DNA of 60,000 bases from Symsagittifera roscoffensis (lineage: Eukaryota; Xenacoelomorpha; Acoela; Convolutidae): contig NC_087063.1 of assembly GCF_963678635.1 (NCBI RefSeq), positions 43,168,759 to 43,228,758 of the forward strand, in the 5' to 3' direction. Below the pieces are notes generated by a model. The model made no database searches and was not told where the DNA came from. It saw only the letters and a program-made list of their open reading frames with translations. The position numbers and the translations under genes were made by a program. Positions 10,601-21,730 of the stretch are shown here, piece after piece. How positions within the stretch are numbered: the first letter of the stretch is position 1; the number at the start of each line of letters is the position of its first letter.

Positions 10601-10990
10601 CGGAAAACTAACGGAAGTATAAACGGAAACCCCTTCTATAAACAACTAGGCCAGAAAATAATAAACTCAACAAAATCCACGGTTGAATTATCCGACGGAA
10701 AAATTATTAGAAAGTCGGACATCGCCATTCCAAAGTCTAAATCCTCTACAATTCGTTCATTCAAAGGAAATATCTCCTTTCCTTTTTTCTCTAACGGTGA
10801 TTTACAAGTAGGTCAAAGAAAGTCTCACAAACCGAAGACACAACAGACGCGGAAACCACTAAGACAGGAAGACACACAGAGTCGTTCACCCCGGTCACCA
10901 CCAGATCTAGAAGAACGAACCAGCCTTCAAAATCCAACAAATCGAAGAAGAACCGAAATAAAGCCTCGACGTCGAATACTGGATATTTAG
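7607..10990 (+). CDS. Pol: reverse transcriptase, RNase H, integrase
   Basis: The frame is open from 7607, overlapping the Gag-protease ORF by 23 bases in the +1 frame; the first ATG is at 7862. RT homology starts before that ATG (CDEDRFISPIVIT at about 7750), so the ATG is probably not the true start and expression by frameshifting is likely. Numbering from 7862: the RT catalytic YLDD is at residues 93-96, the first RNase H aspartate (TDAS) is D243, and TDHK lies downstream. The integrase zinc-binding H..H..C..C has HESH from 612 and CTQC at 644-647. The catalytic triad is D679, D738 and E774, with exactly 35 residues between the last two (DD35E). The C-terminal region is basic. All catalytic residues are present and no internal stop occurs, so the copy looks competent or very recently so. 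Confidence 0.93.
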   Translation, partial: TKITHFHEPLKPIQLKGRRVPLHLLDSVKTELYRLKSEGHIKKLENCDEDRFISPIVITCKKDKSIKLALDSKFINKQIYKNKYQMPNIHELVDNVAAQISNNSVGEVWFTNLDLKNAYSQLALDNFTSSQCNFSLVGGDITGTYQFLTGFYGLGDMPNEFQRVMDSTLGNIPFTNCYLDDILVASKGSFNDHKKIVYKILSTLDTYNFAVKWSKCKFFQKEIEWLGFKISKSGIAPLFDKTKAIKDIPIPKNLKELRSFFGSTNQYIKFVPNLASLGSPLRPLLNKKSIFLWNEDHSKAFVKIKSEIVNLTENTHFDVKKPTRVKTDASHNGLGASLEQLHEKVWKTVSFASRFLNPHESKYSTNKLELLGVVWVVEHYKNYFYGSEFEIITDHKAHLSDLSPNHGNKTYQSRLTRWVDRLLPFNFTIKHLAVKDMGFTDLISRTPSGKAIPSSHYDEEFVVATTKKIYNALNPLDNENPLRNSINSISENSHYTKLRNHVIITALNFVNSSISTCNQKHYRTELCNSKCIPSDFSNTDFTKISLSNSAFIYFLILNSSLISNPSDLKLINSVNMSNNQIVVNPSTSGIQVSIDFQISSEHKKLVTKFRENLKLPERPLDLNTLFNLKLVALLTEDDELLNPIVKALQKKVDNINSNSRYLHQFSKDLHESDGLLYMDGKLVIPFTLRNAVLKTLHESHPGQFDMKYLAQYIWWPHIYRQIYFHGINCTQCTQTGKNIKSIIPTTQISELPTLFEPNEEINLDFAGPLDNNWGNNKYILLCIDRFSKFPSAKITSSTSSNTIIEFLQDYFYLHGIPKSIRVDHASCFTSQDFKLFCNSLNIKLIFCTVGDHRSNGLVEKLVHTVKIKLLAMSLDQQKPTLQTAISKIIWNLRSSFQSKIKCSPFEIHFNRKPNTIWKQLASNNLSGGFLDKGKSIVSRERALDWNADDRIEDGYKDSLIPKKNQSPLEKGYDSDLPTTSKPPSSRVPLNSPFKGKLLRKTNGSINGNPFYKQLGQKIINSTKSTVELSDGKIIRKSDIAIPKSKSSTIRSFKGNISFPFFSNGDLQVGQRKSHKPKTQQTRKPLRQEDTQSRSPRSPPDLEERTSLQNPTNRRRTEIKPRRRILDI

Positions 10991-11004
10991 CAGGTGACGA
11001 ATCC

Positions 11005-11817
11005 ATGTTCATTCCGTCGGATACGTCGGATATTAGCGATTGGGAATGGATTGCGGGAGGTTTTCCATGTAGAGAAATGATAAGAAAACGCTTCATTTCA
11101 GATAACGACAATTTTAACAAGGAACCTACCTCATCATTAGACCCTAAAACATATCAAACTAATATAAAACCTGAGATTTTAGACGATCAACCTGAACTAT
11201 CAGACACAGCGGAATGCCCAATCAGTATAAAACCAGCACCTCAAACTACCTCACACGTACCTGACGAACCTTCTACGGCTACGACAACGGAGACCTCAAA
11301 CATTCCTTCGGATTTGACAAAACCATTGGTAGGAGAAAAACCGGTCGATTTCCCAGTTTTCGAGATAGAGGACTCCTCCGATGAAATTGGAACCAGCGAG
11401 GAAAGACATCCTAAGGAAACTACTACCACCGGTAACGAACTTATTTTACGACGTTCAAGTCGAAATGTTGGTCCCCCACAATTCTATGGTAAGCGATATT
11501 ACATAGATATTATAGATGAGTTAGAAAACCAACCAGGCTCCGCTATTAACCCTATATCTCTGGACGAGGATGACAACTCGAGCTCCCCCACACAAACATT
11601 CAGAGAGAATCCCTTGGATAATCAGACAAACATCTGCAACACATTACCGGAAGACAGTACACCGGATCTAGCATACACCCAATCTCCCGATCAATTCTCC
11701 ATCGCCTCTACCGACGATTCTCTGAGAGATGCCGTGAACTGCTTTGAAAATTACATCGACTTAGATAGTGAAATTTTCAACGCCGAGCTAGAAAAATTCA
11801 TGGAAGGGGACAGCTAA
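11005..11817 (+). CDS. Third ORF: acidic tail protein or Pol C-terminal extension
   Basis: 270 codons from the ATG at 11005; the frame is open back to 10801, so it overlaps the end of Pol by 190 bases in another frame. It is rich in S, T, D, E and P. Around 11449-11505 it contains LRRSSRNVGPPQFYGKRYY, resembling the RRSxRxxxPPxxYg motif near the C-terminus of many gypsy-type Pol proteins. That favours a detached or frameshifted Pol tail over an envelope: no signal peptide or membrane segment is seen. Alternatively it is a separately initiated accessory protein. Confidence 0.65.
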   Translation: MFIPSDTSDISDWEWIAGGFPCREMIRKRFISDNDNFNKEPTSSLDPKTYQTNIKPEILDDQPELSDTAECPISIKPAPQTTSHVPDEPSTATTTETSNIPSDLTKPLVGEKPVDFPVFEIEDSSDEIGTSEERHPKETTTTGNELILRRSSRNVGPPQFYGKRYYIDIIDELENQPGSAINPISLDEDDNSSSPTQTFRENPLDNQTNICNTLPEDSTPDLAYTQSPDQFSIASTDDSLRDAVNCFENYIDLDSEIFNAELEKFMEGDS

Positions 11818-12094
11818 ACTCAATCAAACTTTAAAACTCGCATTTAGCCATTTAATTTGTAGTATTATTTCGTTTAAGTGCAATTAGAGCTTACCTAGCT
11901 GTAACTACGGATTACAATCCGCCGGATTTAGGAATTCTATTATCCTGTCTAATCCAGTAATTCCTTCGGAGCACTAAAATTACATTTGTTTCACCGTGCA
12001 GTATTTAAATTTTCATTTTGTCGGACTTCTCGAGAGGGAGAAAAAGGGTTAGATAACATGTTAGGCGCTTAGTATTTTATTTTTTTTTCCCACT
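11818..12094. other. Retrotransposon 3' untranslated region
   Basis: This non-coding region between the tail ORF and the polypurine tract holds no further recognisable element. Confidence 0.6.
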
Positions 12095-12102
12095 AAGGGG
12101 AA
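12095..12102 (+). other. Polypurine tract (PPT)
   Basis: AAGGGGAA lies directly before the 3' LTR, after a T-rich run. This is the usual position and composition for the plus-strand primer of an LTR element. Confidence 0.8.
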
Positions 12103-12314
12103 TGTTGTGATTCTTACCATTTGTTTTATTTCACTAATTACTTTAAAGTATCTTAACTGGTTAATCTTGATTTGACCTTGCTATCTTCATTCTCTCCGAC
12201 GGAGAGAATGATCGTTCACTCTTTTAATGTTTTAACTTAGAGATTAATTCACTTTTTAAACATATCTTATTTGTAACTAAGTAGAATTAACCGTAACAAA
12301 GGAACATTTTATCA
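12103..12314 (+). repeat. 3' LTR
   Basis: 212 bp, TGTTGTGATT...ATTTTATCA, identical to the 5' LTR apart from two substitutions. It is followed by GTGAC, against CTGAC before the 5' LTR. Confidence 0.95.
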
Positions 12315-13721
12315 GTGACAAATTTCTTCCAAACAATCAGTGTTTGTCAAAGAATCCTAATCTGACCAGCTTTCACAACAATTTTTTTCAAATACTGAAT
12401 TTTGATCTGTTAATATCCGCTCAAACAGTCAACCATTTTGTGGTTTAAAACCTATTTCAACCGTTTTATTAATATAGGGTTTACAGACCGCTGACAAAAC
12501 TTCATCGTCAAATCAAGTCCAGAATACAGATATATGAATGGTTCTGATTAAAAGTTTTCAATGCGTGGTTGAGAGCGTAATTATTACTAGAGTTTGTTTG
12601 CATGGGATAAAGCAAAGGCTCGTAACCGCTTAAACACTATGATTGAACTGTAAGAAACAATTTTTTGAAATGAAAAACGAAAAGGTTCGAGTGTATCGGG
12701 AAAATGAGTTTGCTAACTTAAAAGTTTGTTGCATACATAATTGTTATTTAAAAAGATTTTAAGCACTCCTGATTTGGTTTTACTTAAAAGAGCTTTGAAG
12801 TTATTTTGAAGAAACCAAGGCATTAAACGGTTGACTTTACAGCAAAAAATATTGATGAATCAGCGAAATTTCAGAGCACTAACGAGTATGCATCAGCCCT
12901 GATCAGTGGCAAATTATCCATGATCTAGAAAAATCTAGCGCTAATTCAGGATCTTAAAAGATCTGAAAACGTTCAGCCTATCCATGGTCAGATTGATATA
13001 AATTGATTATAATGGAAAAAATGTTGCCCAAAAGGTAGTCATTGTAATACATTTAGACCATGAAATCGCACATATTGTTACTATAATCGATTGATTTCGT
13101 AAGAACCCAACAAATATAAAATATCATAAGGGGTCCTATAATCTCGAGTCTTTTTGCCAAAAATTCATAAAACTTGCAACAACTTCTGCATTTCTCAGCG
13201 CCTGCTGAAAACATAAACTTAATCAATTTTACAACGCCTCCTGTTCATTCCCCACCCCTATCCCTTCAAGTTCAAAATGTTTGGCTCGGCGGATCATTTG
13301 GCTAAATGTGAGGGGGGGGGGGGGGTTGGGGCTGAATGTGAGGGCGCTATATGCAAGAGGGACAAGGAGGGAAGTGATTTAGATTTAAGAGGATAAGTAA
13401 AGGCAAGCAAAAATCAAAAAATTGAGAAGCTGTGAAAGTAAGATAAAATATTTTTAAGCCAAAGTAAACATCACTTTATCAAAGGCAACATGTGTTAGAG
13501 GAATCGCAAACTGTCAAGTTTCGAATATACTGAACTGTCTTTAGACCAAAGCTAGAAAAAGTGTACAAAATGACAATAAAAAAACTGCTGGTATATCAGG
13601 GCAAAATTTTGAATGTTCTGACTGCACTTAAACGCAAATTCAAAAAAAAACGTATTTTGAAAAATTAGCTCTTTTGTTGCCTACTGCCTCCCCTCTGAGT
13701 AAGAAAATCCAATCCGAGAAC
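12315..13721. other. Gene-free AT-rich stretch
   Basis: No supported gene. It contains a 14-base G run at 13312-13325 and short simple-sequence tracts. Confidence 0.5.
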
Positions 13722-14268
13722 AAGACTGCTCGTATCAGGGCAAAGCCCTGAATGTTCCGACTGCCTTTTAAGGTTTATGGAGCAGCAGTAAAAACATTTA
13801 AAAAAAAAATTGAAATAAAATAAAATGAAATTTTTTTCTTCTAAAATTTGAGATTTTTTTATGAAAATCATCCCCCCACACGCCATTTTAAGTACAAAAA
13901 GAGAGATTTCGTTCCTTGTAACAAATCAATTCTGGCAAATAAGCTTCGTTCAACTAATTTGGAACGATTTATAAGACGGATTCAATCTCCGCTTACGCGT
14001 TAATAGCGCGAATTATATCGCGCGTTAATTGTCCCAAATTGGTCAAAATGGCCAAAATGGCAATCTTTAAACCCTCATAACTTTACGAAAAATGATCACA
14101 GGGAAAATATCTTTTCAAATTTAGGCTCAGGACAACAATACCTTTTGAATGATATAAAAAAATTCCGTCAAAAATGGCTAGTTAAAAAGTCGAAATTTGC
14201 CTGAAGAAAAAAAAACCCCACCCCGAGCACAAATATTCCGTTACTTTCGTATCGAAAGTCGGAACAAT
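13722..14268 (-). repeat. Family H repeat, full-length reverse copy
   Basis: It begins AAGACTGCTCGTATCAGGG with the GGGC..GCCC hairpin (loop AAA here). The central palindrome with AATAGCGCGAATTATATCGC is at about 14005-14025. It ends with a TACTTTCG/CGAAAGT hairpin and CGGAACAATA. Together with the forward copy at 14563-15086 it forms an inverted pair. Confidence 0.85.
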
Positions 14269-14562
14269 AACTATTCAGTACTTTCTTTAATTATTCAGAA
14301 ACCAAATCCAATATACTCAATTTTGGTCCATGATACTCGAGTGCAGGCACGCATCTACAACAACGCGGTTTTAATGCAAACGCATTAAGATCCTGTATAG
14401 CAAGCAATCCTTATCTTAAATTGTCAAACAAAACGTAGGAAAAATTCAAATGCTTCAAACAATTTAGGGCTCAACCTTTTAATTTTATCATGTCATAAAA
14501 AATCGACTGCTTCATTTTGCAAATAAAAACGGCTAACTTAATATATTCAAGACACGTAGTAA

Positions 14563-15086
14563 TTGTTCCGGTTTTCGATACGAAAATAACGGAATATTTG
14601 TGTAGGGTGGGTTTTTTTTTCTTCTGACAAATTTCGACTTTTTAACTAGCCATTTTTGACGGAATTTTTTTTATATCAATCAAAAGGTATTGTTGTCCTG
14701 AGCTTAAATTTGAAATTATATTTCGCCTGTGATCATTTTTTGTAAAGTTATGGGGGTTTGAAGATTGTCATTTTGGCCAATTTGGGACAATTAATGCGCG
14801 ATATATTTCGCGCTAATAACGCGTAAGCGGAGATTTAATCTGTCATAGACATCGTTCCAAATTGGTTGAAGGAAGCTTATTTGCCATAATTGATTTGTTA
14901 CTAGGAGCGAAATGAGTCACTTTGTACTTTATATGGCGTGTGCGGGGATGATTTTCACAAAAAAATTCAAATTTTAGAAGAAAAAAATTCATTTTATTTT
15001 ATATTAATTTTTGTATGTTGTTACTATGCTCATAGACCTTGAAAGGCAGTCGGAACATTTATGGCTTCGCCCTGATACGAGCAGTC
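14563..15086 (+). repeat. Family H repeat, full-length forward copy
   Basis: It starts TTGTTCCGGTTTTCGATACG, has the central palindrome at about 14790-14822, and ends at GCCCTGATACGAGCAGTC. It is in the opposite orientation to 13722-14268, with 294 bp between them. Confidence 0.85.
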
Positions 15087-15396
15087 TTTTTACGATTAGT
15101 TATTGTTCTGAATGACACGAAATTATAAAATTTCTATGGAAAATGGACACAAGAAAAGAACGACTAAGAAAACAAACAAGCAGTTATCATGTTTATAGCG
15201 AGTTTTAAAGAGAATATTAGCCATTACATTTTTAAATTTCTTTTTAGCTTCGTTCTATTATGTAAACAAAAGTTTTTGTTGAAAATCATCTTCGATTTGA
15301 CAAAAAATACTTAATCAAATAATATACCACGTCACACTGTATGCAACTCTCAAACTTTCAAAACTTGTTTTCTTTTTTAGTAAATTAGATTTTTCT

Positions 15397-18300
15397 TCAT
15401 AACAGTCTAAAAAAACAGTAAAACTCAATAAAACGAGCTTTACTTAATCTCGTTACTTGCTCGAAACTGGACAAAATCTTGAGAGTTTCACACCAGTTGT
15501 TCTCGACAATTGGACAATTAGTGTCGTTCGAATTAAAGGGCTTTCATATGATATATCACTCGGCCCATTCCGATGAAGAATTGTGGCACCTGATTTAGTG
15601 AGGAAAACCAAAAAAGAAAAAGAAAACAAACTAGAATACACACGAAAACAAAGTTCGTCCCCATTTTCATTGGTTGGAACAGAAATCTTTGATCAAGGAT
15701 GCAACATTCACCCTTTTTTGCTTTTTCCTTGACATCTCTTCTACCGTAGAAGAAATGAGTCATTTTTTTAGCTATTGAGAAATTTTGAATAAATTATTAC
15801 TTAGCTTTTTCAATTAAAACTGGAAAAATTAAGCTATTTGAAAAAAAAACTGTACTTCATGCAGATTTTTTGGTGCAACTGGAACAGAAAACGCTTTGTC
15901 TTGTTTCATTTTAAAAAAACCTATAATCCAGCTTCAGTCAACAACGAGTTGATATCCTTGTATTTAGAGTTTATCTGATATGAGTTGCTGGTTGTTCAAA
16001 AATTGAAGGAAGTGATGGTTATTTCTGCTCCTGGTGGTTTTGTTCCTCAGAAAAAACACGGCTTTTTATTTTGTAAGTTTTGTAACGCGCGATATACTTT
16101 GTGCTATTAAGGGGATTTCGTCAGTCTTAGAATGCATTCCAAATTGAATTGAGACGTACTATTTGTTCTATTTATAACTTAGCTGCATGTTCAAAACTTC
16201 AATTGGTACTTTAGATAGTATGTTAGTATGTGGGGTGATGATTTGTTCAAAAATCTCAAAAAAATTAATTTCGTCATTTTTAAAATTTTCACAAAATTTT
16301 TATTGCAAAGATAACTCCAAAGAAACATTACTCCATAGACCTGAAAAGACAGTTGGTACAATCAGGATTTTACTTGATGTGAGCAGTCTGGTTATAATTT
16401 GTAACCAAAATAATGAATAGCAGAGAAGGGATGTTGTTTTGGGAGAGTAATTTTTTGTCAATTATACGCTTCTCGAACTTGTTCTCAAAAGAATTTGAGC
16501 TTTTCAGCTTTTTTCCTTCCGCAAAAACCCGAAAATTTTGTTTTAGATTATGAGTCTCTAATGTGATATAAATGACAAAATTTTTTTGGGAAGTAATTTT
16601 GTTACTAGTTGGAGGGGGTTGAGTTAGTGAACTTTTTTCACGTTTAATTTTAGATCTGAATTTGGGTTTTTTCATGGCTATAAATTGAAAAAAAAAATAA
16701 AGCGTGAAATTTTTTCTTGGTTATTTTTTGACTAATTTTTTTTTTGGCTAAGTGTGGTTTCTAAAATCATTTTTAAACTGTTTTTATCTCTTAAATTAAA
16801 AATGATTGAAAAAGATTGCAAAATCTATTTTTACATGTGCAATTAAAATCCAGTAGTACCCCAGACCCCAGTTGTCAAAAAAGACAGTTCTTAGTGTTTT
16901 TCGGATCTATTGGCCATTATAAAAAATGAAATGCTTAGCAAAATTTTTATTTCATAAATATCCAATTATCAAATTGGGTAAATTGGGCAAAATTCAAACC
17001 CCCATCATTTTACGGCAAATGAACAGAATTTCTTTTGGTTTGACATGAGCTTCGGTGAATTTTCTTAAAAGACAATATTTTCTAACAAAATGCTCATTTG
17101 AACACGCGAAACTTGACTGAATAAAAAAACGCACTGAGTATAAATATTACGTCAATATTCTTGTTGTCTAAAAGTTTTTTGTTTTGAGTAGTTTCAAAAT
17201 CAATTCCGATCTACTTTCCCTCATTTTCAAAACTAAATTGATTGTAAAAACTGTTTTTTTTTGTTTATTTGGTGCAATTTAAATCCTAACTTCAAATCAA
17301 ATTAGTTAATAAACAAAACTGTTTTTGTATTTAAAAAAAATGTTTTTTTTATAGTTCTGGTCAACTGAAATTACAATCTAAACATTTTTTGTACTGTTTT
17401 TTTTTCAAATGTGATTATATCTACAAGTAATTCCAGACCCCGATAAACCAGAGATCATCCGTTGGTAGAGTTTTTTCGTTTACAAAAAAAACCCAAAAAA
17501 CTCGATATTTTTTTGATTTTTTAAAATCTGGAATGGTGCTGTTTTTTTTAATAATTTTTTTAAAAGTTAGGAGTATTTATCCTAATCTCAGTCTCCCACA
17601 AACCAGAATTAGTTAATTAAGGCATTCCCATACTATTTTTGGCTGATTATAGTTATCGTGTGGAAAAAATGACGATGTTTGATGTTTTTTGGCTTTGTTG
17701 GCCATTATGAAAAAACAAAAGATTTAACAAAAGTTAGATTTCATAACAGAGCAAAACTGTTAATTTTACTCAATGGCCTTTTTTAGCAGGTGCCAAACAA
17801 GCAATAGAGCCCTCTTTACTCAAGGTGGTGTCCCTTAAGATGGAGAAACTGAATGATGATAAACTAATTTTAGCCAATCACTGTTGAGATTTGAAAATCG
17901 CAAAGTCAATTCCGATTGCGCTAAAATTCGCATGTTAAGCGGCACGCATTCAAGCAAGCCGGTCGGGGAGTCCTTCAGGCGCAAAGAATTGAATGGAGAA
18001 ATTTTTGTCATCCAAATTTGAAAGAGTTCAACAAAAAGTTCCCCGCATCCAGTTTCAAGCGTTAATAATCGATTATATTACGATTTCAGTGCCAGTCTTG
18101 TTAAAAAGGAAAAAACTTTCGATTAATATTTAAAAAGGTTTCCAATTAATTCAAAATTATAAGTTTTTTTTTCAATTTTTCCCCATTAGAGTTGTTTTGT
18201 GATGCATATTTTAAGCTTTTTTAAAGACCAAAATATCAGCAAATAGATTTACTTTCATGATTGATTCGGAAAATTTATTTTTCATCTACCGAGGGAACCT

Positions 18301-18524
18301 TTCCACTCATATAAAAGGATCTCTATGAAACTTTGATTCGCTTACCCATAAGATATAGTTCGAATATAGGAAAATTTCGGCAAAATAAGAGATTATAATC
18401 AATTATTCGATTGTAATTGATTTTAAGGGTTTATAGTAAGAACTATAATCAGATATAATCGATTATTACAGATTATAATCTCTTGGAAAATATCACGACT
18501 ATAATCATTTAATAAATTCCTTCA
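15397..18524 (+). repeat. 3.1-kb tandem duplication, copy 1
   Basis: It aligns collinearly with 18525-21646 at an offset of about 3128 bp, with scattered substitutions and small indels. Shared landmarks include 'cgaaactggacaaaatcttg' (15463 and 18591), 'gacatctcttctaccgtag' and 'aagccggtcggggagtcc'. Short ORFs inside are not conserved as proteins. It ends in a cluster of self-complementary 'attataatc/gattataat' words. Confidence 0.9.
16084..16392 (+). repeat. Decayed family H relic inside the duplication
   Basis: Ordered family H words remain: 'aacgcgcgatata', 'gtcagtcttagaatgcattccaaattgaat', 'catagacctgaaaagacagt' and 'gatgtgagcagtc'. The equivalent relic in copy 2 is at 19213-19520, so it predates the duplication. 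Confidence 0.6.
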
Positions 18525-21500
18525 TCATAATAGTCTAAAAAAACAGTAAAACTCTATAAAACGAGCTTTACTCAATCTCGTTACTTGCTCGAAACTGGAC
18601 AAAATCTTGATAGTTTCACAACAGTTGTTCTCGACAATTGGACAATTAGTGTCGTTCGAATTAAAGGGCTTTCATATGATATATCACTCGGCCCATTCCG
18701 ATGAAGAATTGTGACACCTGATTTAGTGAGGAAAACCAAAAAAGAAAAAGAAAACAAACTAGAATACACACGAAAACATAGTTAGTACCCATTTTCATTG
18801 GTCGGAACAGAAATCTTTGATCAAGGATGCAACATTCACCCTTTTTTGCTTTTTCCTTGACATCTCTTCTACCGTAGAAGCAAATGAGTCATTTTTTTTT
18901 AGCTATTGAGAAATTTTGAATAAATTATTACTTAGCTTTTTCAACTAAAACTGGAAAAATTAAGCTATTTGAAAAAAAAACTGTACTTCATGCAGATTTT
19001 TTGGAGCAACTGGAACAGAAAACGCTTTGTCTTGTTTCATTTTTAAAAAACCTATAATCCAGTTTCAGTCAACAACGAGTTGATATCCTTGTATTTAGAG
19101 TTTATCTGATATGAGTCGCTGGTTGTTCAAAATTTGAAAAAGTGATGGTTATTACTGCTCCTGGTGGTTTTGTTCCTCAGAAAAAAATAAGGCTTTTTAT
19201 TTTGTAAGTTTTGTAACGCGCGATATATTTTGTGCTATTAAGGGGATTTCGTCAGTCTTAGAATGCATTCCAAATTGAATTGAGACGTACTTTTTGGTCT
19301 ATTTATAACTTAGCTGCATGTTCAAAGCTTCAATTTGTACTTTAGATAGTATGTTAGTATGTGGGGTGATGATTTGTTCAAAAATCTCAAAAAAAATTAA
19401 TTTTGTTAAATTTAAAATTTTCACAAAATTTTTATTGCTAAGACAACTCCAAAGAAACATTACTCCATAGACCTGAAAAGACAGTTGGTACAAACAGGAT
19501 TTTACCTGATGCGAGCAGTATGGTTATAACTTGTAACCAAAATAATGAATAGCAGAGAAGGGATGTTGTTTTGGGAGAGTAATTTTTTGTCAATTATATG
19601 CTTCTCGAACTTGTTCTCGAAAGAATTTGAGCTTTTCAGCTGTTTTCATTCCGCAAAAACCCGAAAATTTTGTTTTAGATTATGAGTCTCTAATGTGATA
19701 TAAATGACAAAATTTTTTTGGGAAGTAATTTTGTTACTAGTTGGAGGGGGTTGAGTTAGTGAATTTTTTTCACGTTTAATTTTAGATCTGAATTTGGGTT
19801 TTTTCATGGCTATAAATTAAAAAAAAAGTTATGCGTGAAATTTTTTCTTGGTTATTTTTTGACTAATTTTTTTTTTTGGCTAAGTGTGGTTTCTAAAATC
19901 ATTTTTAAACTATTTTTATCTCTTAAATTAAAAATGATTGAAAATGATTGCAAAATCTATTTTTACATGTGCAATTAAAATTTAGTAGTACCCCAGACCC
20001 CAGTTGTCAAAAAAAGACAGTTTATAAAGTTTTTTGGATCTATTGGCCATTATAAAAAATGAAATGCTTAGCAAAATTTATATTTCATAAATATCCAATT
20101 ATCAAATTGGGTAAATTTGGTAAAATCAAACCCCCATCATTTTACGGCAAATGAACAGAATTTTTTTTGGTTTGATATGAGCTTCGGTGAATTTTTTTGA
20201 AAGACAATATTTTCTAACAAATTGCTCATTTGAACACGCGAAACTTGACTGAATAAAAAAACGCACTGAAAACAAATATTACGTCAATTTTCTTGTTGTC
20301 TAAAAGTTTTTTGTTTTGAGTAGTTTCAAAATCAATTCCGATCTACTTTCCCTCATTTTCAAAACTAAAATGATTGTAAAAACTGTTTTTTTTTGTTGCA
20401 ATTTAAATCCTAACTTCAATTCAAATTAATTAATAAACAAAACTGTTTTTGTATTTAAAAAAAAGGTTTTTTTTTATAGTTCTGGTCAACTGAAATTACA
20501 ATCTAAACATTTTTTTCCTGTTTTTTTTCAAATGTGATTATATCTACAAGTAATTCCAGACCCCGATAAACCAGAGATCATCCGTTGGTAGAGTTTTTTC
20601 GTTTACAAAAAAAAAACCAAAAAAACTCTTTGATTTTTTTTGATTTTTTAAAATCTGGAATGGTGCTGTTTTTTTAAATAATTTTTTTAAAAATTAGGAG
20701 TATTTATCCTAATCTCAGTCGCCCACAAACCAGAATTAGTTAATTAAGGCATTCCCATACTATTTTTGGCTGATTATAGTTATCGTTTGGAAAAAATGAC
20801 GATGTTTGATGTTTTTTGGCTCTGTTGGCCATTATGAAAAAACAAAAGATTTAACAAAAGTTAGATTTCATAACAGAGCAAAACTGTTAATTTTACTCAG
20901 TGGCCTTTTTTAGCAGGTGCCAAAACAAGCAATAGAGCCCTCTTTACTCAAGGTGGTGTCCTCTAAGATGGAGAAACTGAATGATGATAAACTATTTTTA
21001 GCCAATCAGTGTTGAGATTTGAAAATCGCAAAGTCAATTCCGTTTGCGCTAAATTTCGCATGTTAAGCGGCACGCATTCAAGCAAGCCGGTCGGGGAGTC
21101 CTTCAGGCGCAAAGAATTGAATGGAGAAATTTTTGTCATCCAAATTCGAAAGAGTTCAACAAAAAGTTCCCCGCATCCAGTTTCAAGCATTAATAATCGA
21201 TTATATTACAATTTCAGTGCCAGTCTTGTTAAAAGTGAAAAACAATCGATTAATATTTAAAAAGGTTTCCAATTATTTCAAAATTATAAGTTTTTTTTTC
21301 ATTTCTTCCCCATTAGAGTTGTTTTGTGATGCATATTTTAAGCTTTTTTAAACACCAAAATATCAGCAAATAGATTTAGTTTCATGATTGATTCGGAAAA
21401 TTTATTTTTCATCTACCGAGGGAACCTTTCCACTCATATAAAAGGATCTCTATGAAACTTTGTTTCGTTTACCCATAAGATATAATTCGAATTTGGAAAT

Positions 21501-21646
21501 TTCGGCAAAATAAGAGATTATAATCAATTTTTCGATTGTAATTGGTTTTAAGGGTTTTTAGTAAGAACTATAGTCAGATATAATCGATTATTACAGATTA
21601 TAATCTCTTGGAAAATATCCCGACTATAATCAATTATAAATTCCTT
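18525..21646 (+). repeat. 3.1-kb tandem duplication, copy 2
   Basis: Second copy of 15397-18524, including its own decayed family H relic (19213-19520). It ends at 'ataaattcctt', matching the end of copy 1. No protein-coding gene is supported. Confidence 0.9.
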
Positions 21647-21730
21647 AAACACCTAATTTTGGTAATTATAATCAATTATAATTGTCAAAAAATGATTTGA
21701 ATAATCCGTTATAACCAATTACTTACGCCT

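Larger units (their letters stand above)
5742..12314 (+). mobile_element. Complete Ty3/gypsy-type LTR retrotransposon
   Basis: The element is 6573 bp and is bounded by two 212-bp direct repeats that begin TG and end CA. The 5-bp flanks are CTGAC on the left and GTGAC on the right, a target-site duplication with one mismatch. The order is LTR, PBS, Gag with zinc knuckles, protease, reverse transcriptase, RNase H, integrase, tail ORF, polypurine tract, LTR. RT-RNase H lies before integrase, which is the Ty3/gypsy (Metaviridae) order. The LTRs differ at only 2 of 212 positions, so insertion is recent. No envelope-like ORF was recognised. Its 'TGGCGCAGT' PBS is the type known from several Drosophila gypsy-group elements. 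Confidence 0.95.

Noticed and set aside
10783-10789. TTTTTTC as a -1 slippery heptamer joining Pol to the tail ORF
   Set aside because: It is in the correct Pol phase, but the shifted frame meets TAA at 10792 and TGA at 10798, so a slip there cannot reach the tail ORF.
11005-11817. Third retrotransposon ORF as an envelope gene
   Set aside because: No signal peptide, transmembrane segment or cysteine pattern. It has a Pol-tail-like motif instead.
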